From: Tardiphaga sp. vice304
GTDB lineage: Bacteria; Pseudomonadota; Alphaproteobacteria; Rhizobiales; Xanthobacteraceae
Assembly (NCBI RefSeq): GCF_007018905.1
Contig: NZ_CP041402.1
Coordinates: 1 to 64,000, forward strand
Direction of reading: 5' to 3'
DNA: 64,000 nucleotides
A model generated the notes under the pieces. It was not told where the DNA came from, did no database searches, and saw nothing but the letters and a program-made list of their open reading frames with translations. This document shows, one piece after another, positions 23,943 to 32,485 of this stretch. Within the stretch, counting starts at the first letter, position 1. Every line of letters starts with the position of its first letter. The position numbers and the translations under genes are program-made.

Positions 23943-24000
23943 TCTCATGTCGAGGTTCCGGGTTCGCTCGAGCTTCGCTCTCGCGCCCCGGAATGACAAC
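23943..24000. repeat. B-family repeat, right half, overlapping a coding sequence
   Basis: GAGGTTCCGGGTTCGCTCGAGCTTCGCTCTCGCGCCCCGGAATGAC is the right half of the B-family repeat. It encodes the last ~17 residues of the DUF2783 protein on the minus strand, including its stop codon. Confidence 0.85.
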
Positions 24001-24199
24001 TTGGGGCAGGCAATCGCCGCTTGGCCAGCGCGATGGCGTCCCGCAGCACGTCGGCGTCGCCGATATGATTGGCCAGCACCAGCACCAGCGCGGCATCGAG
24101 CACGGCGCTCTGCGCGTCGCTCAACCCGCGATGCGCCTCGACGATCAGCCGATAGGCCGTATCCGGATCGGCAAAATTGGATTGCGTCGATAACGCCAT
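23945..24199 (-). CDS. DUF2783-family small protein, probable partner of the monooxygenase
   Basis: This 84-residue protein has a core (FADPDTAYRLIVEAHRGLSD, then AALVLVLANHIGD and VLRDAIALAKRRL) that matches the DUF2783 family of about 60-70 residues. The last ~20 residues (SCHSGARERSSSEPGTST) are encoded by a B-family repeat, so the native tail was probably replaced. The ATG is 4 bp past the stop of the flavin monooxygenase, which implies co-translation. By analogy with MhaA-MhaB of Pseudomonas putida, a flavoprotein plus a tiny essential partner making homogentisate, it may be the small component of a 3-hydroxyphenylacetate 6-hydroxylase. That function is inference. Confidence 0.8.
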   Translation of the reverse strand: MALSTQSNFADPDTAYRLIVEAHRGLSDAQSAVLDAALVLVLANHIGDADVLRDAIALAKRRLPAPSCHSGARERSSSEPGTST

Positions 24200-24203
24200 C
24201 GCC

Positions 24204-25811
24204 TCACGCCCTCCCTCTGGCGCGCGCCACGGCGCCGGCCACCGCGCCGGGCGCCGGATACCGGAACCGCGCCGCGACGTAGCCATCCGGCCGCAGCAGC
24301 CAGGCTGCGCCGGGATCGGCGCCGTAGCGTGCCTTGAACAACCCGGTCGGGTCGCGCAGCTTCGCATCATCGCCGACGACGAGACGCGCCACGCCTGCGG
24401 GCAATTCGATCGAAGCGCCATCCGACTGCAGCAGCGTGAAGCCACGGCCGGCCTCGGTGAAACATTCCGAGAGAAAGACGTGTGCGCCGTCGTCACTCAC
24501 CAGCGGCGCGTCCGGCATATGCGCGCCGGGCGGCGGACCGGCGGGCCACGCGGCATCGTCCGGTGTCGACAGCGGCGACGCATAGACCGACGGCACCGAC
24601 AGCCGTCCGCCATTGACCATACGCCGCGCAAAATCCGCCTCTTTGGCCAGCGCCAGCACCGCCTGTCGCAACCGCTGCTCCTGCTTCGAATGCGGCGCGA
24701 TGAAATCGGTGGCGCGCGTCGAGGCGCGGATATTGTCGTCGGCGGCCTGGCCGCGTTCCGCATCATAGCTCGCCAGCAATGCGGCCGGCGCTTCGCCGCG
24801 CAGGATCATCGCCAGTTTCCAGGCAAGGTTCTCAGCGTCTTCCAGTCCGGAGTTCGCACCCCGCGCGCCGAACGGTGAGACCTGGTGCGCGGCATCGCCG
24901 GCGAAGATCACCCGCTCGTGCCAGAAGCGCTGCATGCGGCGGCACTGGAACTTGTAGATCGAGATCCACTCGAACGCGAAATTGGAGTGCCCGAGCATCC
25001 GCGCGATCCGCGGCCGGACGTTTTCCGGCAATCGCTCGACAGCAGGATCGGCGTCAGGGCCGAGCTGCAAGTCGATGCGCCAGACGTCGTCGGGCTGGCG
25101 GTGCAGCAGCGCCGATTGCCCGCTGTGGAACGGCGGATCGAACCAGAACCAACGCTCGGTCGGCATGTCCTTCGCCTTCATCTTCACGTCGGCGATCAGG
25201 AACTGGTCCTCGAACTGTTCGCCGGAAAAATCCGCGCCGACCATGCCGCGCAAGCCGGAGCGCGCGCCGTCGCAGGCGACGACGTAGTCAGCACGCAAAC
25301 TATAGTCGCCGTCGGGCGTCTGGATCGTAAGTTCGGCGTGGTCATTATGCTGCCGCAGCGCGATCACCTTGTTGCGCCAGCGCAGGTCGATCTCCGGCAA
25401 TTGCTGCACCCGATCGACCAGGAAGGCTTCGGCGTAATATTGCTGCAGATTGATGAAGGCCGGCATCTTGTGGCCGGCTTCGGGCAGCAGGTCGAACTGG
25501 TACAGCAGGCCTTCGCCGCAAAAGATCTTGCCGACCTTCCAGACCACGCCCTTGTCGAGCATGCGGTCGGCGACGCCGAGCCGGTCCCATAGTTCGAGCG
25601 AGCGCTTCGAGAAGCAGATCGCGCGCGAGCCGTCGCCGATCCGGTCGGCATCGTCGAGCAGCACCACGGCCTGCCCGCGCTGCGCCAGATCGATCGCCAG
25701 CGACAGTCCGACGGGACCCGCACCGACCACGACCACCGGGTGACGCGCCGCTTCAGCCCGGTCCTGATCGGGGTGGCGACGATAGCCGAATTGTGTGGCG
25801 ATCTGCCCCAT
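24204..25811 (-). CDS. FAD-dependent aromatic monooxygenase (MhpA/MhaA-like)
   Basis: This is a class A flavoprotein hydroxylase of 535 residues. The Rossmann motif VVVVGAGPVGLSLAI is at 26-40, the DG motif appears as VACDGARSGLR near residue 180, and the GD motif as IFAGDAAHQVSPFGARGANS near residue 300. A C-terminal thioredoxin-like domain follows, as in MhpA/PheA-type enzymes. It heads a minus-strand cluster with a DUF2783 protein, an MBL-fold protein and hmgA. That context suggests it hydroxylates a phenylacetate-type compound to feed homogentisate cleavage. An activity on 3-hydroxyphenylpropionate, as sequence similarity alone would suggest, is the alternative. Confidence 0.88.
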   Translation of the reverse strand: MGQIATQFGYRRHPDQDRAEAARHPVVVVGAGPVGLSLAIDLAQRGQAVVLLDDADRIGDGSRAICFSKRSLELWDRLGVADRMLDKGVVWKVGKIFCGEGLLYQFDLLPEAGHKMPAFINLQQYYAEAFLVDRVQQLPEIDLRWRNKVIALRQHNDHAELTIQTPDGDYSLRADYVVACDGARSGLRGMVGADFSGEQFEDQFLIADVKMKAKDMPTERWFWFDPPFHSGQSALLHRQPDDVWRIDLQLGPDADPAVERLPENVRPRIARMLGHSNFAFEWISIYKFQCRRMQRFWHERVIFAGDAAHQVSPFGARGANSGLEDAENLAWKLAMILRGEAPAALLASYDAERGQAADDNIRASTRATDFIAPHSKQEQRLRQAVLALAKEADFARRMVNGGRLSVPSVYASPLSTPDDAAWPAGPPPGAHMPDAPLVSDDGAHVFLSECFTEAGRGFTLLQSDGASIELPAGVARLVVGDDAKLRDPTGLFKARYGADPGAAWLLRPDGYVAARFRYPAPGAVAGAVARARGRA

Positions 25812-26033
25812 GCGGCGGTCTCTCCCTGACGCCCGGCGCTATTCCGCGCCCTTGATTTGGCGCAACTAAACGCCTCGCGTGACCAGGCGTCAACTCAGGC
25901 CGACTGCGCCGCGACATGTCGCAGAACGCACCAGGTGTCGTGCGGTTGACAGCGACCGCGCGGCCGGTTTGATAATGCGCGAGACGGCCCGGTTGGCGCC
26001 GGCCATTTGCGCGTTGGGGATGGGCGGCCAGAC

Positions 26034-27464
26034 ATGAGAATGCGTTTTCCCATCGCCGGCCTGCTCGCCATGCTCGTGCTCGCTGCGACGCCGGCTCTGG
26101 CCGCCGACAATGCCGGCAGGTTCGCCCTGGTGATCGGCAATGCCAGATATCCCGACGCCGAGGCGCCGCTGAAGGAACCGGTCAACGACGCCCGCGACGT
26201 CGCTGCCGAGCTAAAGCGTAGCGGCTTCGAGGTCGATATCGGCGAGAATCTGGGCGGCGAGGCGATGCGCCGCGCGCTCGACAGGCTGTATGGCAAGCTC
26301 AAGCCTGGATCGGTCGCGCTGGTGTTCTTCAGCGGTTTTGGCGTGCAGTCGGCGCGGCAGAGCTATTTGCTGCCGGTCGATGCGCAGATCTGGACCGAGC
26401 CCGACGTGCGCCGCGACGGTTTCAGCCTCGAGACCATCCTCAACGACATCAATGGCCGCGGCGCCGGCGTCAAGATCGCGCTGCTGGATGCCTCCCGGCG
26501 CAACCCCTATGAGCGCCGGTTCCGCAGCTTCTCCGCCGGCCTCGCGCCGGTGATCGCGCCAGGCGGCACGCTGGTGATGTATTCGGCGGCGCTGAGTTCG
26601 GTGGTCAGCGACGCCGGCACCGCACACAGCCTGTTCGTCAGCGAACTCCTGAAGGAGATCAAATCACCGGATCTCACCGCCGAGGACGCGCTGAACCGCA
26701 CCCGCGTCAACGTCACCAAGGCGTCGCGCAGCGAGCAGGTGCCGTGGATCTCGTCGTCGCTGGCGGAGGATTTTGCCTTCGTCCCCGGCGCTCGGCCGGC
26801 GCCGGCGTCCGCCATTGTCGCGGCGCCATCACCGCCGGTCGCCGTGACCCCGCCGGCCCCAGGGACGGCGGCCCCCGCCGCTCCGGCTGCAGCGACGCCC
26901 CCATCGACGCCGGTCGCGCCCGCCGCCGAAGCGCCGCGCGACGAAGCCAAGATCGCGCTGGCGCTGGCCGAGGATCCGACCGTGAAGTCGTTGAACGCCA
27001 AGCTGGTCGAGAATCCCGAGGACCTCAGTGCGCTGTATCGCCGCGGCCAAGTCTATGCCAGCAAGGGCGCCTATCAATTGGCCGCGAAGGATTTCGACGA
27101 GACCCTGCGGCTCAATCCGAAGGATGTCGAGGCGCTCAATAACCGCTGCTGGGTCCGCGCCGTGCTCAACGAGCTCGCCGCTGCGCTGAAGGATTGCAAC
27201 GAGGCGCTGCGGCTGCGGCCGAATTTCGTCGATGCGCTCGATAGCCGCGGGCTGGTCAACCTCAAGAACGGCCAGAGCAAGAACGCGATCACCGATTTCG
27301 ACGACGCGCTGAAGATCAATCCACGCCTGACTTCCTCATTATATGGCCGCGGTCTCGCCAAGCAGCGCTCCGGGGCGGTCGCCGAAGGCGACCTCGATAT
27401 CAACAATGCCAAGGCGATGGACCCCGACATCGTCAAGGAATTCGCCGGTTACGGCGTGCGATAG
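26034..27464 (+). CDS. Caspase-fold (peptidase C14-like) pseudoenzyme with TPR repeats
   Basis: This is a secreted or periplasmic protein of 476 residues. A signal peptide (about 1-24, LLAMLVLAATPALAA) precedes a caspase p20-like domain (27-240) with RFALVIGNARYP and NDARDVAAELKRSGF. The catalytic histidine position reads FFSGFGVQ (F102, normally SGHG), and the cysteine position reads LLDASRRNPY (S154, normally DACR), so both dyad residues are missing. A proline/alanine-rich linker (about 255-310) leads to three or four TPR units (330-460). The ATG at 26034 is preferred over a TTG at 26007. OmpA-family and RND genes follow. Confidence 0.88.
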   Translation: MRMRFPIAGLLAMLVLAATPALAADNAGRFALVIGNARYPDAEAPLKEPVNDARDVAAELKRSGFEVDIGENLGGEAMRRALDRLYGKLKPGSVALVFFSGFGVQSARQSYLLPVDAQIWTEPDVRRDGFSLETILNDINGRGAGVKIALLDASRRNPYERRFRSFSAGLAPVIAPGGTLVMYSAALSSVVSDAGTAHSLFVSELLKEIKSPDLTAEDALNRTRVNVTKASRSEQVPWISSSLAEDFAFVPGARPAPASAIVAAPSPPVAVTPPAPGTAAPAAPAAATPPSTPVAPAAEAPRDEAKIALALAEDPTVKSLNAKLVENPEDLSALYRRGQVYASKGAYQLAAKDFDETLRLNPKDVEALNNRCWVRAVLNELAAALKDCNEALRLRPNFVDALDSRGLVNLKNGQSKNAITDFDDALKINPRLTSSLYGRGLAKQRSGAVAEGDLDINNAKAMDPDIVKEFAGYGVR

Positions 27465-27494
27465 CACCGCGTGCGTTAGCACGGCGTGCGATAG
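27450..27494 (+). repeat. Three 15-bp tandem units each ending in an in-frame TAG
   Basis: TACGGCGTGCGATAG, CACCGCGTGCGTTAG and CACGGCGTGCGATAG are consecutive. The first contains the stop codon of the caspase-like gene, and the next two repeat it in the same frame. Confidence 0.9.
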
Positions 27495-27639
27495 ATCCTG
27501 CGCCGCAAGCCTGCAATTAATCGCAGGGCGCATGAACCCGGGGCGCGCGGCAGGACACTATTGAGGACAGGCCGCAGAGCGGGGCTCCGCCGGCCGGGAT
27601 TGAAGCGAATTTGCAACCAGTTCATGGAAGGATGCAGCC

Positions 27640-28296
27640 ATGTCGATCATCGCCGGACACCGCAATCTCACGACCCTTCGTGCCATGGCCCTGATCGGTG
27701 TCGCGCTCACCGTTTCGGCCGGAATGGCTGCCGCCGCCGAGGCGGTGACCTCGGACCAGATCGTGCGGGCGCTGGCGCCGAACAAGCCGGTCACCCGCGG
27801 CCTGTCGATGACGCCGCCCGCCGAACCTGCGGTCAATGCCGCCGAGGGCAAGTTCGTCGACAGCCTTCGCAATCGCAACTCGAGATCGCTGTCGATTGTC
27901 GAGCGCGAGCAGATCGCCAGCCTCGCCTCGACCAAGCCGAACATCGATCTCGAAATCACCTTCGACTACAATTCGGCTGACATCAGCAAGAAGGCCAAAC
28001 CTGCCGTCGAGGCGCTCGGCAAGGCGCTGTCGAACGACGACCTCAAGGGATCGACCTTCGTGGTCGCCGGCCACACCGACGGCGTCGGCAGCGACGGCTA
28101 CAATCAGGACCTGTCGGAACGGCGCGCGGAGGCCATCAAGCGTTACCTGACGGAAAAATACGGCCTCGCCGCCGCCGACCTCGTCACCGTCGGCTATGGC
28201 AAGAGCAAGCCGAAGCAGGCCGCCAACCCGATGGACCCCGCCAACCGCCGGGTCCAGGTCGTCAACATGGCGAACAAGACGACGGCCTCCAAGTGA
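27640..28296 (+). CDS. OmpA-family peptidoglycan-binding protein
   Basis: This 218-residue protein has an N-terminal signal peptide (RAMALIGVALTVSAGMAAAAE) and a spacer of about 75 residues. The C-terminal OmpA domain (about 105-212) contains ITFDYNSADISKKA, VAGHTDGVGSDGYNQDLSERRA and ANRRVQVVN. The conserved aspartate and arginine for diaminopimelate binding lie in GHTDGVGS and ERRA. There is no beta-barrel, so it is a periplasmic or lipoprotein-like wall anchor; no lipobox cysteine is seen. GGAAGGATGCAGCC precedes the ATG. It lies between the caspase-like gene and the RND operon. Confidence 0.92.
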   Translation: MSIIAGHRNLTTLRAMALIGVALTVSAGMAAAAEAVTSDQIVRALAPNKPVTRGLSMTPPAEPAVNAAEGKFVDSLRNRNSRSLSIVEREQIASLASTKPNIDLEITFDYNSADISKKAKPAVEALGKALSNDDLKGSTFVVAGHTDGVGSDGYNQDLSERRAEAIKRYLTEKYGLAAADLVTVGYGKSKPKQAANPMDPANRRVQVVNMANKTTASK

Positions 28297-28466
28297 GCGC
28301 CTGACCTGCCGCCGGATATGGCGATGGCCGCACCCCGATGTCCGGCCCGGCACCGACCCTGTTTGTTTGGCGATGACGGCCGTTCCTGTATAGAACGGCT
28401 TGAGATTGAGATGACCTCCCGCTTGCGGCCCCGCGGGGCGCGCCTTTTCCGGTGGATCGATCCCGC

Positions 28467-29378
28467 ATGAAGCCTTTTGCCTGCTTCGCTCCTTTTGCCG
28501 CCCTGGCCCTGGCAGCCAGCCTAGTTCCCGCCAGCAGCGCGGCCAGCGCCGCCGACAGTTCCTCGCCGAGTGGATCGGTGACACCCGGTGGCGCGATGGT
28601 GCAGGTCGTCAAGGCAACCAATGCCTGCTTCTCCGACACGGTCCGCGTGACCGGCTTCATCGTGCCACGCCGGGAAGCCGTTGCCGGCGTCGATGGCGAG
28701 GGTTCGAAAGTATCCGAACTATTGGTGCGCGAGGGCGACAGCGTCACCGAGAACCAGGAACTGGCGAGGCTGGTTCCGCTGGTGGCCGGCGCCGGACGGG
28801 CCTCCAGCCTGCGCGCGCCGGCCGCCGGCCTCGTCATATCCGTCAATACGATCGCCGGCGCGCCGGCCTCGCCGGTCGCGGGGCCGATGTTCAAGATTGC
28901 CGTCGGCGGCGACATCGAACTCGATGCCGAAGTCCCGAGCATCCACGTCATGAAGCTGAGCGCCGGCGCCGGCGCGCGGATCAGCCGCGACGACCGTTCC
29001 GACGTTCCCGGCAAGGTGCGCCTGGTATCGCCGCAGATCGATCGCACCACCCAGCTCGGCCACGTCCGGCTGTCGTTTGCGTCCAATCCCGGCCTGCGGG
29101 TCGGCACCTTCGCCCGTGCCGCGATCGACGCCAGGCGCAGTTGCGGCGTGTCGGTGCCGCGCTCGGCCATCGACCACCTCACGGTGCAGGTGGTGAAAGG
29201 CAGCGCCATCGAAACCCGCAAGGTCCGGGTCGGATTGACCTCGGATACGGCCACCGAAATCCTCGAAGGCGTCGAGGTCGGCGACCTCGTCGTCGCCGAT
29301 GCCGGCACCTCGCTGCACGATGGCGACCAGGTGAGAAGCATGCTTGTCGATGAACTCGACCGATCGCGGGTGCGCTGA
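28467..29378 (+). CDS. RND efflux periplasmic adaptor, first paralog
   Basis: This is a short HlyD/MexA-type membrane fusion protein of 303 residues with a signal peptide (about 1-29). A lipoyl half-motif region (VPRREAVAGVDGEGSKVSELLVREGDSV) and a beta-barrel part follow, but the sequence has no room for a long coiled-coil hairpin. Two cysteines, C54 (NACFSDTV) and C226 (RRSCGVSVPRSAI), match those of the second adaptor after the pump. Its stop overlaps the pump start (TGATG), so it is translated with the pump. The ATG at 28467 is preferred over an in-frame GTG at 28452. Confidence 0.85.
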   Translation: MKPFACFAPFAALALAASLVPASSAASAADSSSPSGSVTPGGAMVQVVKATNACFSDTVRVTGFIVPRREAVAGVDGEGSKVSELLVREGDSVTENQELARLVPLVAGAGRASSLRAPAAGLVISVNTIAGAPASPVAGPMFKIAVGGDIELDAEVPSIHVMKLSAGAGARISRDDRSDVPGKVRLVSPQIDRTTQLGHVRLSFASNPGLRVGTFARAAIDARRSCGVSVPRSAIDHLTVQVVKGSAIETRKVRVGLTSDTATEILEGVEVGDLVVADAGTSLHDGDQVRSMLVDELDRSRVR

Positions 29379-32300
29379 TGTCCCTGAATATCTCCGCCTG
29401 GTCGATCCGCCACCCGCTGCCGTCGATCGTCTTCTCCATCATCCTGCTGGCGCTGGGCTGGATCAGTTTCACCAAACTGGCGATCACCCGGCTGCCCTCG
29501 GCCGACATTCCGGTGATCTCGGTCGCGGTCTCGCAATTCGGCGCAGCACCCGCCGAGCTGGAAGCGCAGGTCACCAAGACCATCGAGGACGGCGTCTCCG
29601 GCGTCGAAGGCGTGCGCCATATCGCCTCCTCGATCACCGACGGATTGTCGGTGACCACCGTGCAGTTCGCGCTGGAGACCAACACCGACCGCGCGCTCAA
29701 CGACGTCAAGGACGCCATCACGCGCGTCCGCAGCAACCTGCCGCAGAACGTCAACGAGCCTTTGATCCAGCGCGTCGACGTGATCGGCCTGCCGATCGTC
29801 ACCTATGCCGCGATCTCGCCCGGCAAGACGCCGGAGCAGCTGTCTTATTTTGTCGATGACGTGGTCAAACGCGCGCTGCAGGGCGTGCGCAACGTGGCGC
29901 AAGTCGAGCGCATCGGCGGCGTCGAGCGCGAGATCCTGGTGTCGCTTGATCCCGATCGCCTGCAGGCCGCCGGCCTCACCGCGGTGGATGTGTCCCGGCG
30001 GCTGCGCGGCACCAATGTCGATCTCGCCGGCGGCCGCGCCGAAATCGGCAAGAACGACCAGGCGATCCGCACGCTGGCCGGCGCCAAGACGCTGAACGAA
30101 CTCGCCGGCACCATGATCAGCCTGCCGTCCGGCGGCGAAGTCCGGCTGGAAGATCTCGGCACCGTCACCGATACCATCGCCGACCGTCGCACCTTTGCGC
30201 GCTTCAACGGCGAGCCGGTGGTGGCGCTCGGCATCAAGCGCTCCAAGGGCGCCTCCGACGTCGTCGTCGCCGCCGCCGTGCAGAAGCGCATCGACGCGCT
30301 GAAGGATTCGTACCCCGACGTCGATCTCAAGCTGATCGACACCTCGGTGGATTTCACCAAGGGCAATTACGACGCCGCGATGCACACGCTGTTCGAGGGC
30401 GCCATCCTCGCGGTCATCGTCGTGTTCCTGTTCCTGCGCGACTTCCGCGCAACCGTGATCGCCGCGATCTCGCTGCCGCTGTCGATCTTTCCGGCGTTCT
30501 GGGTGATGGACCTGCTCGGCTTCTCGCTCAATCTCGTCAGCTTCCTCGCCATCACGCTGTCGACCGGCATCCTGGTCGATGACGCCATCGTCGAGATCGA
30601 AAACATCGTCCGCCACATCCGGATGGGCAAATCACCGTACCGCGCAGCGCTCGAAGCCGCCGACGAGATCGGCCTTGCGGTGATCGCGATCTCGCTTACC
30701 ATCATCGCGATCTTCGCCCCGGCCTCGTTCATGGACGGCATCGCCGGGCAGTTCTTCAAGCAGTTCGGCATCACCGTTTCGGTGCAGGTTTTTTTCTCAC
30801 TGCTGGCGGCGCGCTTCGTCACGCCAGTGCTGGCGGCCTACTTCCTGAAAGACCATCCGCACGACGATCCGCCGCCGGGCCGCATCCTGCGCAGCTACAC
30901 GCGCCTCGTGACGCTGTCGGTAAAGCACTATTATCTCACGGTGCTGATCGGTATCGGCATTTTCGCGCTGTCGATCTGGAGCATCCAGTTGCTTCCGCAG
31001 GGCTTCCTGCCGGCGCAGGATTCGGCGCGGTCCTTGCTGGCGATGGAACTGCCGCCGGGCTCGCCGCTCGCCTTCACCGAAAAGACCACCGAAGAAATCG
31101 TGCAGCGGCTGCGCAATCGGCCGGAAATCCGCAGCGTGTTCGTCGACGGCGGTCGCGTGCCGCCGGGCCTGCAGGAAGTGCGCCGCGCCTCGCTGATCAT
31201 CAACTACACGCCGAAGGGCGATCGCAAGACCACCCAGCGCGAACTCGAACTCGACATCGGCCGCGAGCTCGAGAGCGTGCCCGATATCCGCTACTGGTTC
31301 CTCGACGAGAACGGGCTGCGCGCGATCTCGCTGGTGGTGACCGGCACCGACATCAACATCGTCAGCAACGTCGCCAACGAGCTGGCGACGCAGATGAAGC
31401 GGGTTCCGATCATCGCCAATGTGATCTCGGAGACCTCGCTCGACCGGCCGGAACTGCGCGTGCAGCCCCGCGCCGATCTCGCCGCCCGACTCGGCGTTTC
31501 CACCGAAAGCCTGTCGGAAACCATCCGCGTCGCCACCATCGGCGATGTCGGCCCCGCGCTCGCCAAATTCGACGCCGGCGACCGGCTGGTACCTATTCGC
31601 GTGCAGCTGGAGGATTCCGCGCGGGGCGATCTCTCCGTGCTGGAGCAGTTGCGGGTGCCGCTCGGCGGCGGCCGCGGCGGCGTGCCGCTGTCGGTAGTGG
31701 CCGATATCAAGCTCGACCAGGGCCCGACCAGCATCAACCGCTACGATCGCGAGCGACAGGCCACCGTCGCGGCCGATCTGGTCGGCACCGCCGCACTCGG
31801 CGACGCGATGAAGAAGATCTACGACCTGCCGGTGATGAAGAGCCTGCCGAAGAATGTCAGCGTCAAGCAATCAGGCGACGCCGAGAGCCTCAACGAATTG
31901 TCCGCCGGCTTTGCCACCGCGATCTCGGCCGGGCTCATGATGGTCTATGCGGTATTGGTGCTGCTGTTCGGCACCTTCCTGCAGCCGATCACCATCCTGT
32001 TCTCGCTGCCGCTGTCGATCGGCGGCGCGATCATGGCGCTGCTGGTAACGGGCAAGCAACTGACGACGCCGGTATGGATCGGCATCCTGATGCTGATGGG
32101 AATCGTGACCAAGAACGCCATCATGCTGGTGGAATTCGCGGTCGAGGCGATCCGCGACGGCAAGCCGCGCGAGGTTGCGATCATCGACGCCGGCATGAAG
32201 CGGGCGCGACCGATCGTGATGACCACCATCGCGATGGCCGCTGGCATGATGCCGTCGGCGCTGGCATGGGGCGCCGGCGGCGAATTCCGCTCGCCGATGG

Positions 32301-32485
32301 CGCTGGCGGTGATCGGCGGGCTGATCTTCTCGACGCTGCTGTCGCTGATCTTCGTGCCGGCGATGTTCATGATGATGGACGATGTCGGCGCCCTGTCGTG
32401 GCGCTACGGCAAGAAACTGCTGACCTCGACCGGCGAGGACGATCACCCCGAACTGCCGCTGACCGGCCCGAAGGTGAAACCATGA
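29378..32485 (+). CDS. RND efflux transporter permease (AcrB/HAE1-type)
   Basis: This is a proton-driven inner-membrane pump of 1035 residues. It has twelve membrane helices, with TM1 at about 11-30 and two large periplasmic loops. In TM4 the proton-relay aspartates are seen in TGILVDDAIVEIENIVRH, and in TM10 the lysine in GIVTKNAIMLVEF, so the relay is intact. The VRxxL and periplasmic porter segments are AcrB-like. It is flanked by two adaptor genes with overlapping stops and starts and has no outer-membrane channel gene, so it probably uses a TolC-like protein encoded elsewhere. The substrate is unknown. Confidence 0.95.
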   Translation: MSLNISAWSIRHPLPSIVFSIILLALGWISFTKLAITRLPSADIPVISVAVSQFGAAPAELEAQVTKTIEDGVSGVEGVRHIASSITDGLSVTTVQFALETNTDRALNDVKDAITRVRSNLPQNVNEPLIQRVDVIGLPIVTYAAISPGKTPEQLSYFVDDVVKRALQGVRNVAQVERIGGVEREILVSLDPDRLQAAGLTAVDVSRRLRGTNVDLAGGRAEIGKNDQAIRTLAGAKTLNELAGTMISLPSGGEVRLEDLGTVTDTIADRRTFARFNGEPVVALGIKRSKGASDVVVAAAVQKRIDALKDSYPDVDLKLIDTSVDFTKGNYDAAMHTLFEGAILAVIVVFLFLRDFRATVIAAISLPLSIFPAFWVMDLLGFSLNLVSFLAITLSTGILVDDAIVEIENIVRHIRMGKSPYRAALEAADEIGLAVIAISLTIIAIFAPASFMDGIAGQFFKQFGITVSVQVFFSLLAARFVTPVLAAYFLKDHPHDDPPPGRILRSYTRLVTLSVKHYYLTVLIGIGIFALSIWSIQLLPQGFLPAQDSARSLLAMELPPGSPLAFTEKTTEEIVQRLRNRPEIRSVFVDGGRVPPGLQEVRRASLIINYTPKGDRKTTQRELELDIGRELESVPDIRYWFLDENGLRAISLVVTGTDINIVSNVANELATQMKRVPIIANVISETSLDRPELRVQPRADLAARLGVSTESLSETIRVATIGDVGPALAKFDAGDRLVPIRVQLEDSARGDLSVLEQLRVPLGGGRGGVPLSVVADIKLDQGPTSINRYDRERQATVAADLVGTAALGDAMKKIYDLPVMKSLPKNVSVKQSGDAESLNELSAGFATAISAGLMMVYAVLVLLFGTFLQPITILFSLPLSIGGAIMALLVTGKQLTTPVWIGILMLMGIVTKNAIMLVEFAVEAIRDGKPREVAIIDAGMKRARPIVMTTIAMAAGMMPSALAWGAGGEFRSPMALAVIGGLIFSTLLSLIFVPAMFMMMDDVGALSWRYGKKLLTSTGEDDHPELPLTGPKVKP

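Noticed and set aside
28262..30616. Long open frame on the minus strand opposite the RND adaptor and pump
   Set aside because: It runs through two clear genes and contains no recognisable motif; it is an antisense artefact of high GC.
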